Below are positions 37,641 through 46,584 of a DNA stretch of 64,000 nt, piece by piece. The stretch is from Shewanella insulae (GTDB taxonomy: Bacteria; Pseudomonadota; Gammaproteobacteria; Enterobacterales; Shewanellaceae), in assembly GCF_009831655.1 (NCBI RefSeq), contig NZ_WRPA01000001.1:558001-622000 (forward strand), read 5' to 3'. The position numbers and the translations under genes are program-made. Position 1 is the stretch's first letter. Each line of letters opens with the position of its first letter. The notes beneath the pieces are model-generated. The model was not told the DNA's origin. It did not search any database and saw only the letters and a list, made by a program, of their open reading frames with translations.

Positions 37641-38155
37641 AAACCCTTTCCAATTCGGCTTAAGAGTCTAAAAATGAACGTAAAAGTAGCGCCACAGATC
37701 TTAGATAAAAACTACATCCATTTGCAGCAAATAACACCTTACTTTTAAGTTTTAAGTTTTAAGTTGATGATTGTCTATCATCTAAACTTTACCATTAACT
37801 ATCAACATAGTGACCCTCATCGCTCATTTGCAAGGCCTTTTAACGCCTGACTTTTGGGAATACCAAGATAACTCCTTTTACAATCAATTAGTAGACACAT
37901 ATGGTGCTGTTTGATTGGTGATACTTTAATCCATCTTGTAGTTAGTATTCAACAAGCAATAGATAAAGCTAAATGGAAGAGGTGATAGATACGGGAGTAA
38001 GCACTCTTTTGGCTCTCGGCGGCATGGACGCCGCCGTGAAGCCTCCAGGGACGACTCTCTTTGACAAAAAGTCAGCGTGCCAAAAGAGTGCTTGCACATA
38101 TGTCGTTCCTTCACATCCATGTGATCACGACATTGGTACTTCCGTGTACAGCACC

Positions 38156-38246
38156 CGCCGGGCAGGCGTTAGGTTGCCATGAAGGTATGGCCTTCAAAGT
38201 CCCATCAAATGCCCAAACTGGTAGACGCTACAACCACATTTCCCTC
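38156..38246 (+). repeat. 91-bp direct repeat, copy 1
   Basis: It starts CGCCGGGCAGGCGTTAGG and ends near CTACAACCACATTT. Only a few substitutions separate it from copy 2. The first about 27 bp also occur inverted at 32.17 kb. A shorter partial copy (CCGGGCAGGCGTTAGAT) follows at about 38248. Confidence 0.88.
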
Positions 38247-38640
38247 TCCGGGCAGGCGTTAGATAACAATGGAGCTATGGATTTGAAAATACTGGCAAAT
38301 AACCAAGCGCGACAGACACCGCTGCGACCCCCTCTTTCCAGCGTATCTGCACACAAGCCTGCCGCAGGCAGTTGATCCATCATGAAGTGATGATTCTAGG
38401 TACCCTTCCAATTAGAAAACGTCGCTAGACGCTCCAGCCCAAACATCAACTAGTAATCAGAAAGGCTAAATCGAAGAAACGTTAGATACCGAGTGTAGAT
38501 GCATCTGCTGACGTCGATGGCAGGGCCGAAAATGTTCCCTACATTTTTCGGCATTCCCTACATTCATGTAGGTCAGATGATCTCGCAGAGCATACAGGGA
38601 GCGTGCTTGCGGCGTGCCAAAAGAGTGCTTGCACAACCCT

Positions 38641-38731
38641 CGCCGGGCAGGCGTTAGGTTGCCATGAAGGTATGACCTTCAAAATCCCGTCAAATGCCCA
38701 AACTGGTAGACGCTACAACCACATTTTCCTC
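38641..38731 (+). repeat. 91-bp direct repeat, copy 2
   Basis: It is the second copy of the same element, preceded like copy 1 by GCCAAAAGAGTGCTTGCACA. It ends just beyond the stop codon of ycgN, at the right boundary of the accessory segment. Confidence 0.88.
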
Positions 38732-38752
38732 ACTTTAATGAGAAAGTGAAAA

Positions 38753-39193
38753 TTAGTCACAATCTTTGAGCGGCCAAAGCACGATATGGTCCTCAAGGTA
38801 CCTGACCTTGTTCTCATTCACTATCTTGTTACGGGTCGACATCCCCAGCTCATGCATCTTGGTCTTATCACCGGTTAACAGCGGGTGCCAGCTGGGCAGA
38901 TCCCGCCCCTGATACAGGCGCCGGTAGGCGCAGCTGTCTGGCAGCCAGGTGAGCTCGGCGATATTATCCACCGTCACCTTAGTGCAGCTGGGGACGAAGT
39001 TAAAACGTTGCTCATAGTGCATGCAGTGACACGCCTTTGCATCGAGCAGCTTACAGGCGGCGTTGGTGTAGTAGAGCTCATCGGTTTCATCGTCGATGAT
39101 CTTATTGAGGCAACACTTACCGCAGCCATCGCATAGCGATTCCCATTCCTGGGCGCTCAACTGTGCGAGGGTTTTCTCTTTCCAAAACGACAT
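38753..39193 (-). CDS. ycgN: YcgN-family Cys-cluster protein (UPF0260)
   Basis: From ATG 39193 ([28 protein letters not shown]) this is a standard 146-residue UPF0260 protein. Its cysteine pattern is [26 protein letters not shown] and DSCAYR, suggesting metal or Fe-S binding. An in-frame TTG at 39232 would add 13 residues but fits the family less well. The function is unknown; ycgN, ycgL and the min genes are neighbours in many gammaproteobacteria. Confidence 0.88.
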   Translation of the reverse strand: MSFWKEKTLAQLSAQEWESLCDGCGKCCLNKIIDDETDELYYTNAACKLLDAKACHCMHYEQRFNFVPSCTKVTVDNIAELTWLPDSCAYRRLYQGRDLPSWHPLLTGDKTKMHELGMSTRNKIVNENKVRYLEDHIVLWPLKDCD

Positions 39194-39279
39194 CTTTACA
39201 ATTCTTTCAAGGGCGAAACTTTTAATCGCCAAAAGCTTAGCGCCGAACCTGTATTAACAGGCCCGGCGTCTCGTGCAGC

Positions 39280-40278
39280 CTACTTTATCGCAGGATACTT
39301 AATTCTTTCTGACAGGTAGGTCACGGCAAGGGTAAGGTGATCCGACCCTTGGGTCTTTCTCAGCGTCCGATAGTTGTCATACACCAGATAGCTGCGACCA
39401 CCTCTGCCATCAGGCATGATGAGCGACACCTGCATATCCTTGCGTGACGGCAGATCTGAACCATTAAAGCGTCTGACGCCCAGCGCCTGCCACTGATCGA
39501 AGCCCTTATGCACCTCTAGCCCCACTAAATCCTGCGGCAGTTCCTTGGGCGCCTTAACCTGGCGACCCCAGGTGCCGTGATAATTCCAGCCAAGCTGCTT
39601 AAGATAATTTGCCGTGGTGGCAAAGGCATCGGCGAGATCATGCCAGATATCCACCTTGCCGTCACCGTTACCATCTTTGCCATACTTAGCCAGCTGAGAC
39701 GGGCTAAAGTGGGGATAGCCCATCAGGCCGGTAGAATCACTCTTGAGGCTGTCGAAGCTCAGCTGGTCGCGCTCCATCAGCTTAAGCGCCGCCAGAAACG
39801 CCCCATTCGCCTTAGTGTCACTGGGAGCGCCTTGGTCGCCATGATAGGCGTTAGAGGCGATCACCGTCAGCGCCGGGTAATCGCTGGCATCAAAGGCCGA
39901 GGCGATGCCCCAGTAGGCCAGCACAAACCTTGGCTGAACCCCATACTCCTTGCCGAGTCGATCAAACAGCGCCTTGTTATCGCGATACAGGCTTCTGGCC
40001 TGCTCCACCAGGGGTTCGCTTACCCGCTTCGGCAGATAGGTATCTAGATTGTTGGGACCATTGGCGGCGGGTTCGTTAACCACCGCCTTCTTAAACAGCT
40101 TTATCTGGTTGAAAACCGAGTCTATGGTTCCCTGGGCGATCCCCTGCTCGACGGCTTGCTGCTTTAAGCCAGAAAGATATTGATCATAACTGAGCGCTGA
40201 CTCTTGGGCTTGCGCAGAACTGGCCAAAACCATCCCATTTGCAAGTAGAACACCTAGCAAAACATTCTTTAAAAACAT
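39280..40278 (-). CDS. MltB-family lytic murein transglycosylase homologue with the catalytic Glu replaced
   Basis: The 332-residue protein has a signal peptide (cleavage near AQA, residue 24) and the SLT_2/MltB fold, including GYPHFSPSQLAKYGKDGNGDGKVDIW and ATTANYLKQLGW. The usual catalytic segment is WGIESxFG or WGVETxYG; here it reads WGIASAFDAS, so Ala126 takes the place of the catalytic Glu, confirmed in the DNA (GGC ATC GCC TCG). The following substrate-binding segment is also divergent. The protein may bind peptidoglycan without cleaving it. It lies 8 bp downstream of ycgL in an apparent ycgL / transglycosylase-like operon on the minus strand, divergent from minC. Confidence 0.85.
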   Translation of the reverse strand: MFLKNVLLGVLLANGMVLASSAQAQESALSYDQYLSGLKQQAVEQGIAQGTIDSVFNQIKLFKKAVVNEPAANGPNNLDTYLPKRVSEPLVEQARSLYRDNKALFDRLGKEYGVQPRFVLAYWGIASAFDASDYPALTVIASNAYHGDQGAPSDTKANGAFLAALKLMERDQLSFDSLKSDSTGLMGYPHFSPSQLAKYGKDGNGDGKVDIWHDLADAFATTANYLKQLGWNYHGTWGRQVKAPKELPQDLVGLEVHKGFDQWQALGVRRFNGSDLPSRKDMQVSLIMPDGRGGRSYLVYDNYRTLRKTQGSDHLTLAVTYLSERIKYPAIK

Positions 40279-40286
40279 GCACTTTC

Positions 40287-40568
40287 CTAGTCTCTGCTAT
40301 AACCTATCTCTTTCTTGTACTCATCGAGTAGGTTAACCGGCGGTGGTGGTAGTTGAAGATAGTATCCCTTCTCCGCGAGTTCAACTTTTACTTTTTCGAT
40401 ATCCGCAAGTGCCAAGTGTTCACGTTTGTTAAGCGGCAACAACATCACCAGCTCGGGCGTACCAAACATCTTCATCAGAGGCTCGGGCACACGCTCAAAT
40501 TCGTTGCGTTTCTCCACAAAAAGATAACTATCGGGTTTTAAGCGACTCTTATATACAGCACAGATCAT
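40287..40568 (-). CDS. ycgL: YcgL-domain protein (UPF0745)
   Basis: From ATG 40568 the protein begins MICAVYKSRLKPDSYLFVEK, as YcgL proteins do, and contains VPEPLMKMFGTPELVMLLPL. The family folds as a small alpha/beta domain of unknown function that accompanies the min locus. The ribosome binding site is weak (GGAAA, 12 nt upstream). An upstream TTG at 40595 is unlikely. It is divergent from minC across about 125 bp. Confidence 0.88.
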   Translation of the reverse strand: MICAVYKSRLKPDSYLFVEKRNEFERVPEPLMKMFGTPELVMLLPLNKREHLALADIEKVKVELAEKGYYLQLPPPPVNLLDEYKKEIGYSRD

Positions 40569-40694
40569 ATAGGGTGAAATTTCCAGTCTATTCAACTTGC
40601 CAGCAAATTGCGCACACTATAACATGGAGCGCAAGGATTATAATAATATCTAACCGGCGCCTGCCGGTTAATTTTATCAAGAGCAAGTTTAGGA

Positions 40695-41360
40695 ATGCAG
40701 AAACCTAGCCTCGAATTAAAAGGCTCTTCATTTACGCTTTCGGTGCTGCATATTAATGATGCAGATCTCGACGGGGTCGCCCGCGAACTCGACGACAAAC
40801 TAGCCATCGCGCCACAGTTTTTTCTTGGTGCGCCCCTGGTCATCAACTTAAGCGCCATCTCAAATCCCGACTACAACCTTGCCGGCCTTAAAGATCTCTT
40901 GATCTCCAGGCAGTTGGTGATCGTGGGGATCACAGGCGCGCCGAGTGCCATCGCCAATCAGGCCAAGGCCTTAGGGCTTGCGCTGATTAAGTCGGGCAAG
41001 CAGAGCCAGACCCAGCCGCAGCTACCCAAGACCACCAAGATAGTGAAGCAGAATATTCGTTCGGGGCAGCAGATTTACGCAAAGAATGGCGATCTCATCA
41101 TCATTGGCGCCGTGGGCAACGGCGCGGAAGTGATTGCAGATGGCAGCATACACATATACGGTAGTCTTAGAGGCAAGGCCATGGCGGGTGCCAGTGGCGA
41201 TAAGAATGCCGTGATCATCGCCCAGAATATCGATGCCGAGCTGGTCTCCGTCGCCGGGCAATATTGGTTAACCGAGAATCTACAGGCACATGCCTCGATC
41301 AAGAGCGGTTGCATCAGGCTTGACGGCGATAGCCTTACCGTCGAAGCACTATCGCTATAG
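40695..41360 (+). CDS. minC: MinC septum-site inhibitor
   Basis: The 221-residue protein has the N-terminal FtsZ-inhibiting domain ([17 protein letters not shown]) and the C-terminal beta-helix MinD-binding domain ([47 protein letters not shown]). It blocks Z-ring formation away from mid-cell. It is first in the minCDE operon, with minD 24 bp downstream. Confidence 0.96.
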   Translation: MQKPSLELKGSSFTLSVLHINDADLDGVARELDDKLAIAPQFFLGAPLVINLSAISNPDYNLAGLKDLLISRQLVIVGITGAPSAIANQAKALGLALIKSGKQSQTQPQLPKTTKIVKQNIRSGQQIYAKNGDLIIIGAVGNGAEVIADGSIHIYGSLRGKAMAGASGDKNAVIIAQNIDAELVSVAGQYWLTENLQAHASIKSGCIRLDGDSLTVEALSL

Positions 41361-41384
41361 AAATTGAAAAGGACAGAAACAAAC

Positions 41385-42194
41385 ATGGCACAAATTATTG
41401 TTGTCACCTCAGGTAAGGGTGGAGTGGGCAAGACCACTTCGAGTGCGGCCATCGCCACCGGCCTGGCATTGAAAGGACATAAAACCGTGGTGGTCGATTT
41501 CGATATCGGCCTGCGTAACCTGGACCTCATCATGGGCTGCGAGCGCCGCGTGGTATACGATTTTGTCAATGTGATTAACGGCGAAGCCAACCTGAATCAG
41601 GCGCTGATCAAAGATAAGCGTACCAGCAACCTGTTTGTGCTGCCCGCCTCACAGACCCGTGACAAAGATGCCCTGACCAAAGAGGGAGTTGGCCGCGTAC
41701 TGGAGGAACTTAAGCAGGAGTTCGAGTACATCGTCTGTGACTCCCCCGCAGGGATCGAGACCGGCGCCATGATGGCACTGTACTACGCCGATACGGCTAT
41801 CGTGACCACCAACCCAGAGGTCAGCTCGGTACGCGACTCGGACCGCATCCTGGGCATGCTACAGAGCAAGTCAAAGCGCGCCGAAGAGGGACTGGAGCCG
41901 GTCAAGGAGCTTCTGCTGCTGACCCGTTACTCCCCTACCCGCGTGGCTACAGGCGAGATGCTCAGCGTGGCCGACGTGGAAGAGATCCTGGCGATTCCGC
42001 TGCTTGGGGTAATACCCGAATCACAGGCCGTGCTCAAGGCCTCTAACTCGGGCGTGCCTGTGATCATAGACCAGGAGAGCGATGCCGGTAAGGCCTACAG
42101 CGACGCCGTTGCGCGACTAACGGGTGAGAGCATTGAGATGCGTTTCGTCACCGAAGAGAAAAAAGGATTCTTGAAAAGGATATTTGGTAGCTAA
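41385..42194 (+). CDS. minD: MinD cell-division ATPase
   Basis: ATG 41385 ([20 protein letters not shown]) gives the standard 269 residues; an in-frame TTG 41364 is not needed. The deviant Walker A KGGVGKTT, the switch segments [12 protein letters not shown] and CDSPAGIE, and the C-terminal membrane-targeting helix ([10 protein letters not shown]) are all present. It recruits MinC to the membrane and oscillates with MinE. Confidence 0.97.
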   Translation: MAQIIVVTSGKGGVGKTTSSAAIATGLALKGHKTVVVDFDIGLRNLDLIMGCERRVVYDFVNVINGEANLNQALIKDKRTSNLFVLPASQTRDKDALTKEGVGRVLEELKQEFEYIVCDSPAGIETGAMMALYYADTAIVTTNPEVSSVRDSDRILGMLQSKSKRAEEGLEPVKELLLLTRYSPTRVATGEMLSVADVEEILAIPLLGVIPESQAVLKASNSGVPVIIDQESDAGKAYSDAVARLTGESIEMRFVTEEKKGFLKRIFGS

Positions 42195-42196
42195 TT

Positions 42197-42457
42197 ATGT
42201 CTTTACTCGATTACTTCAGAGCGAAAAAAGAGCCTACGACCGCAGTCACCGCCAAGGAGAGATTGCAGATCATCGTCGCCCATCAGCGCGGCGAGCGTGA
42301 TGCGCCTGACTACTTTCCGGCGATGAAGCAGGAGATCATCGAGGTGATCCGCAAGTATGTGCAGATAGACAGCGATCAGGTATCGGTGCAGCTGGATCAG
42401 AACGACGACAAGCTGTCGGTACTGGAACTGAATGTGACCCTGCCAGAAAAGCCTTAA
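42197..42457 (+). CDS. minE: MinE topological specificity factor
   Basis: The 86-residue protein has the membrane-targeting N-terminus ([11 protein letters not shown]), the anti-MinCD helix ([13 protein letters not shown]) and the dimerisation domain. It starts 2 bp after minD and stimulates MinD ATPase to drive pole-to-pole oscillation. Confidence 0.96.
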   Translation: MSLLDYFRAKKEPTTAVTAKERLQIIVAHQRGERDAPDYFPAMKQEIIEVIRKYVQIDSDQVSVQLDQNDDKLSVLELNVTLPEKP

Positions 42458-42506
42458 GCGCCTAGGCAGCAAAGAAAGCCGCACTAACGTGTATTAACGC
42501 AGCACA

Positions 42507-42532
42507 AAAAAGCCCTCTGATGAGGGCTTTTT
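42507..42532. terminator. Bidirectional terminator between minE and rnd
   Basis: The hairpin AAAAAGCCCTC / GAGGGCTTTTT has a TGAT loop and lies between convergent genes. Confidence 0.9.
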
Positions 42533-42569
42533 AATGGGTGTCGATTAGCAGCGCAGAATCCCGCTGGAA

Positions 42570-43676
42570 TTAACAGCTGATCTCCGCCAGAGCGTTTTGA
42601 CTCAGCTCACCGCGCCAGCCCTGTAACACCAAGGGCGTGTCCCCCTGGCCATCATTCCAGCGCCACTGCAGGTATTCGTGAATATGACGCTTTGAGCCCA
42701 GCAGTTCCATGGGCACCTGGTGGGTCTCGGCTACCTGGGTCAGCGCCTGCTTAATCGCCTTGAAGGCCGACTTGTAGCCAGGCTTTAAGGCGATCACATC
42801 GATAGCCTCGGGCAAATTATCCAGATCCGCCTTGGCCATCTCGGCGATGATCGCCTTGGCATGCATCCGCTTCTCCTGTTCGGTCAGCTCTGTCATTCTG
42901 AAGATCTCGCCCGTGCTCTTAGGCTGCTTCTTGGCCAGCGCCAACAGCGCGTGATCTTTGATGACGAAGCCCAGGGCCAGATCTCTGTCCAGCGCCTTGT
43001 GCAAACGCCACTTGGCCAGCACCTTCAGATAGGCCAGTTGCTTAGGGCTTAGCTGAAAGGCGTTCTTCACCCTAAGATAGGCACTGTCGCCATCCGGGCT
43101 TTGCAGACGGCCCTGAGTCATGCGCTCGCCCTCTTCGAGCAGCCAAGGCAATCTGCCGCTCTCCTCTAGCTTGGCTAACAACTGAGGGTAGAGACGATAG
43201 AGATAGTCCACATCGTTGGCGGCATATTGCAGCTGAGCATCGGTGAGCGGGCGCTTCATCCAGTCGGTGCGGGACTCGCCCTTATCCAGCGCCACCCCCA
43301 GGCAGTGCTCCACCAGCTTGGCGTAACCCATGCCATGGCCCCAGCCACAGAGTGCGGCGGCTATCTGACTGTCGAACAGTACCTTAGGCTGGCAGCGACC
43401 GTAACGGGCCAAGACTTCGAGATCTTCGCTGCAAGAATGCAGTACAGTGATCATGTCGTCACGTTCCAGCAGCGCCCAAAATGCAGAGAGGTCGCTCACC
43501 GCCACAGGATCGATCAGCGCCAGAGTCTGTCCGTCATAGACCTGGATCAACCCCAGCTTGGCGTAATAGGTGCGGGTGCGAACAAATTCGGTATCTAACA
43601 TCAGGACCTTCGCCTGACGATACTTGTCCACCAGCGCGCTCAGGCTGGCGTCATCCTCTACATATTGAAAGGTCAA
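42570..43676 (-). CDS. rnd: Ribonuclease D
   Basis: The 368-residue DEDDy 3'-5' exonuclease has MLDTEFVRTRTYYAKLGLIQ (Exo I, Asp28/Glu30), HSCSEDLEVL (Exo II) and YAANDVDYLYRLYP (Exo III with Tyr). A first HRDC domain follows (about 210-290) and the usual C-terminal HRDC region. It trims the 3' ends of tRNA precursors and other small RNAs. It lies downstream of fadD on the same strand, separated by a terminator. Confidence 0.95.
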   Translation of the reverse strand: MTFQYVEDDASLSALVDKYRQAKVLMLDTEFVRTRTYYAKLGLIQVYDGQTLALIDPVAVSDLSAFWALLERDDMITVLHSCSEDLEVLARYGRCQPKVLFDSQIAAALCGWGHGMGYAKLVEHCLGVALDKGESRTDWMKRPLTDAQLQYAANDVDYLYRLYPQLLAKLEESGRLPWLLEEGERMTQGRLQSPDGDSAYLRVKNAFQLSPKQLAYLKVLAKWRLHKALDRDLALGFVIKDHALLALAKKQPKSTGEIFRMTELTEQEKRMHAKAIIAEMAKADLDNLPEAIDVIALKPGYKSAFKAIKQALTQVAETHQVPMELLGSKRHIHEYLQWRWNDGQGDTPLVLQGWRGELSQNALAEISC

Positions 43677-43710
43677 ATCTCATCTCCAAATACTGTGGCT
43701 CGGTGAACGC

Positions 43711-43734
43711 AAAAGCCGGCATTATGCCGGCTTT
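43711..43734 (-). terminator. Intrinsic terminator between fadD and rnd
   Basis: A 9-10 bp GC-rich stem, AAAGCCGGC / GCCGGCTTT, has the T tract on the minus strand. Confidence 0.8.
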
Positions 43735-43766
43735 GAGTCACCTAAAACAGGTGGTTCCCTATGCAA

Positions 43767-45440
43767 CTAGGCCGATTTGGCTTCGTCGCGCAGCTCGCGG
43801 CGTAAGATCTTACCCACGTTGCTCTTAGGTAGCTCATCCCTGAATTCTACCAGCTTAGGAATTTTATATCCCGTCAAATGATGACGACAGTGCTTGATCA
43901 CCTGCTCTTCGGTCAAAGATTTATCTTTCGGTACCACAAACACCTTCACCAGCTCGCCGCTCACCTCGTGAGGAACGCCCACGGCGGCCACTTCCAACAC
44001 CTTAGAATGCAGGGCCACTACCTCTTCCACCTCGTTGGGGAAGACGTTAAAGCCAGAGACCAAGATCATATCTTTCTTACGGTCAACGATATAGAAGAAA
44101 CCCTTGTCGTCCATGTAGCCGATATCACCCGTAGCCAGGTAACCGTCCTTATCGATCACCTTGGCCGTCTCTTCCGGGCGCTGCCAGTAGCCCTTCATCA
44201 CCTGAGGCCCCTTGGCGTAGAGCTCGCCCGTCTCACCCTGAGGCAGCACATTGCCCTCTTCGTCACGCACCTGCATGTCGGTATTGGCGACCGGGAAACC
44301 GATAGAGCCGTTGTAGCCCTCTAGGTTATATGGACAACAGGTCAGCAGCGGCGACGCCTCGGTCAGGCCGTAACCTTCAAGCAGGCGGGTCTTAGTGATC
44401 CCCTGCCACTTATCGGCCACCGCGCGCTGCACCGCCATGCCGCCACCGATAGAGAGCTTAAGGTTAGCGAAATCCAGGGTCTTAAATTCTTCTGAGCTGA
44501 CCAGGGCGTTAAATAGGGTGTTCACCCCGGTAAGGGCGGTAAAGGGATGCTTCTTTAGCTCAGACACGAAGGCCGGGATGTCCCTCGGGTTAGTGATCAG
44601 CAAATTGTTGGCCCCCTTATGGAGGAACAGCAAACAGTTCACCGTCAGCGCGAAGATATGGTAGAGCGGCAGCGCCGTGACCACAAACTCCTTTCCATCG
44701 GCCAGCAGCGGCGAATAGGCGGCGTCGGCCTGCAGCAGGTTGCTGACGATATTGCCATGAGTCAGCATGGCGCCCTTAGAAACCCCAGTGGTACCGCCGG
44801 TGTATTGCAAGAAGGCGATATCGTCCCCCTTGATGGTCGGCTTCACATACTGCAGGCGACGTCCCTTAGAGAGCGACTGACGCATGGAGATGGCATGGGG
44901 CAGATGATACTTAGGCACCATCTTCTTGATGTACTTCACCACAAAGTTCACCAGGGTGCGCTTAGGCGCGCTGAGCAAGTCACCAAGACCTGTGAGGATA
45001 ACGCTCTTCACCGGCGTCTGATCCACCACCTGCTCCAGGGTGTTGGCAAAGTTAGACACCACGACGATCGCCTTGGCGCCCGAGTCGTTGAGCTGATGCT
45101 TAAGCTCTCTCGGGGTATAGAGCGGATTCACGTTGACCACCACCATGCCGGCACGCAGGATACCAAACAGGGCGATAGGATATTGCAGCAGGTTAGGCAT
45201 CATGATCGCCACGCGATCGCCCTTCTCCAGCTTGAGTTCATTTTGCAGATAGGCGGCAAAGGCACGGCTGCGCTCTTCGAGTTTACGATAGGTCAGCGTC
45301 GCGCCCATGTTGACGAAGGCGGGCTGATCGGCATACTTGGCCACCGAGCTTTCAAACAGGTCGATGAGCGAGCTGTACTGCTGCGCATCGATGATAGATG
45401 GCACATCATGGGGTAAATTTTTCGTCCAAAGCTGTTCCAC
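43767..45440 (-). CDS. fadD: FadD long-chain acyl-CoA synthetase
   Basis: The 557-residue adenylate-forming enzyme has the AMP-binding motif [46 protein letters not shown] and the C-terminal catalytic Lys region [15 protein letters not shown]. It activates long-chain fatty acids to acyl-CoA for beta-oxidation and generates the acyl-CoA signal that FadR senses. The start is GTG 45440 with AGGAG upstream. A perfect 20-bp palindrome 31 bp upstream may be a control site. The rnd-fadD neighbourhood is conserved in enterobacteria. Confidence 0.95.
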   Translation of the reverse strand: MEQLWTKNLPHDVPSIIDAQQYSSLIDLFESSVAKYADQPAFVNMGATLTYRKLEERSRAFAAYLQNELKLEKGDRVAIMMPNLLQYPIALFGILRAGMVVVNVNPLYTPRELKHQLNDSGAKAIVVVSNFANTLEQVVDQTPVKSVILTGLGDLLSAPKRTLVNFVVKYIKKMVPKYHLPHAISMRQSLSKGRRLQYVKPTIKGDDIAFLQYTGGTTGVSKGAMLTHGNIVSNLLQADAAYSPLLADGKEFVVTALPLYHIFALTVNCLLFLHKGANNLLITNPRDIPAFVSELKKHPFTALTGVNTLFNALVSSEEFKTLDFANLKLSIGGGMAVQRAVADKWQGITKTRLLEGYGLTEASPLLTCCPYNLEGYNGSIGFPVANTDMQVRDEEGNVLPQGETGELYAKGPQVMKGYWQRPEETAKVIDKDGYLATGDIGYMDDKGFFYIVDRKKDMILVSGFNVFPNEVEEVVALHSKVLEVAAVGVPHEVSGELVKVFVVPKDKSLTEEQVIKHCRHHLTGYKIPKLVEFRDELPKSNVGKILRRELRDEAKSA

Positions 45441-45471
45441 GAGTCTCTCCTAAATCCCCAGGCAGAGTTAG

Positions 45472-45491
45472 GGTGAATGAAATCATTCACC
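45472..45491. promoter_or_regulatory. Perfect 20-bp palindrome in the fadD leader/promoter
   Basis: GGTGAATGA-AA-TCATTCACC (45472-45491) is a perfect inverted repeat 31 bp before the fadD start. A second inverted pair, GTTTC-N7-GAAAC, follows about 7 bp further upstream. Neither matches the FadR consensus. They may be regulator sites or mRNA structure. Confidence 0.5.
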
Positions 45492-45639
45492 TAAGGTTTC
45501 AAATATAGAAACTAAACACTGACTTATAAATATTGTAGGTAACACCCAAAAAATCATACGGGCGTTTTAATTTTGAACATCATCACACAATTAGAGTAAA
45601 AATCCTAGTGTAATTTTACCATCTCTTCCCGAGGGGCTG

Positions 45640-46584
45640 TCACGCTAAAAATGCCTTAATTGCCGCGGCCACCTCAAGGTGATTGCCCATATGGAGATGA
45701 TGGTCACCCTCGAGCCTTACCTGAGTGAGATCTTGATACCAGGCGGCGACCGAATCGGCCAAACTATCGCCAGTCCTATGTTCAGTACTATTTCCAGAAC
45801 CTGCGCGGGTTGCTGACACATTCCCCATCAAGGGATAACCAGTTGTGGCGTGGATCGCCAGCACCTTGCCGGCGTGGCCCTGCATCAGGCCACTGACATG
45901 ATCAAAGTTGAGCCGCATGGGCGAATCTAACTTGAGCCTGGGGTCACTGCGCCAATAACAGTGACCCTCCATTTGCTGCAAGTTGCGCTCGAGGATCAAT
46001 CGGCACCAGGGCATATCCAGCCCGGTCAGTTTGTGCCTCGCCCTGACGGCAGCATCTAGCACCACAGGTTTGGGCGCCATCTGACTCGTCGCCGCTCGCT
46101 GATGGGCGTCGAAGCTGCGCCTGAGCCTCAGTTTGCTCTTATCCGGCGACTCAAACAGGGGCGCGAGCGCCTCGATTAAGATCCAGCGCTCGGCCTTCTC
46201 GGCAAAGGCGGCGCTGTAGGCCGAGGCCACTATGCCCCCCAGCGAGTGGCCTATCACCCCATGTAGCGGCTGATGACGCACTATGGCATCGATCAGCAGC
46301 TCAAGATCATAGAGGTAATCTATCCAGTGCAGCGGATAACCGCCGGGCCTGTGCTGTGACGCGCCGTGGCCCGGCCAATCGATTGCCAGCAGCCGATAGT
46401 CATCAAGGTGCTGGGCGAGCGGCGCGAAGCTATTGGCGTTATCCAGCCAGCCATGGAGCGCCAGCAGTAGCGGCTTACCCGCCTCGCCCCATAGACGGCC
46501 ACCGAGGCGAATATGGGGCAGCGTGATAGTGACCTCGTCACTCTCCTGGCTTAGTGTACACAGCGACGCTAATGGATCATTCAT
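45640..46584 (-). CDS. Alpha/beta-hydrolase
   Basis: The 314-residue alpha/beta-hydrolase has the HGW oxyanion-hole segment (44-46), the nucleophile elbow GHSLGG with Ser114, and a late GDHHLHM segment supplying the catalytic His. The overall pattern resembles serine hydrolases near MhpC. It has no signal peptide. It overlaps the preceding methyltransferase gene by 4 bp (ATGA order: hydrolase first, methyltransferase second), so the two are co-translated. The substrate is unknown. Confidence 0.85.
   Translation of the reverse strand: MNDPLASLCTLSQESDEVTITLPHIRLGGRLWGEAGKPLLLALHGWLDNANSFAPLAQHLDDYRLLAIDWPGHGASQHRPGGYPLHWIDYLYDLELLIDAIVRHQPLHGVIGHSLGGIVASAYSAAFAEKAERWILIEALAPLFESPDKSKLRLRRSFDAHQRAATSQMAPKPVVLDAAVRARHKLTGLDMPWCRLILERNLQQMEGHCYWRSDPRLKLDSPMRLNFDHVSGLMQGHAGKVLAIHATTGYPLMGNVSATRAGSGNSTEHRTGDSLADSVAAWYQDLTQVRLEGDHHLHMGNHLEVAAAIKAFLA

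Larger units (their letters stand above)
37641..38752. other. Non-coding right flank of the accessory segment
   Basis: About 1.1 kb lacks a credible gene. It contains a 7-bp triplet repeat (TTTTAAG at 37743-37763), a GC-richer mosaic of dispersed-repeat sequence from about 37970, two near-identical 91-bp direct repeats (38156-38246 and 38641-38731), and the shared phrase GCGTGCCAAAAGAGTGCTTG before each. Short open frames here have no ribosome binding sites and unconvincing composition. Confidence 0.6.

Noticed and set aside
37674..37748. Tiny plus-strand frame (MNVKVAPQ...) divergent from the peptide gene
   Set aside because: No ribosome binding site or supporting context; the CRP site is explained by the minus-strand promoter.
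37926..38182. Short open frames on both strands (about 64-69 codons) in the right flank
   Set aside because: They have no ribosome binding site, overlap each other, and lie in repeated non-coding sequence.
32159..38665. GTTAGGT/GTTAGAT and ACCTAAC cores in the repeats suggested integron attC sites
   Set aside because: No copy has a paired RYYYAAC and GTTRRRY at attC spacing with intervening imperfect pairing, there is no integrase gene, and the operon is not cassette-like.
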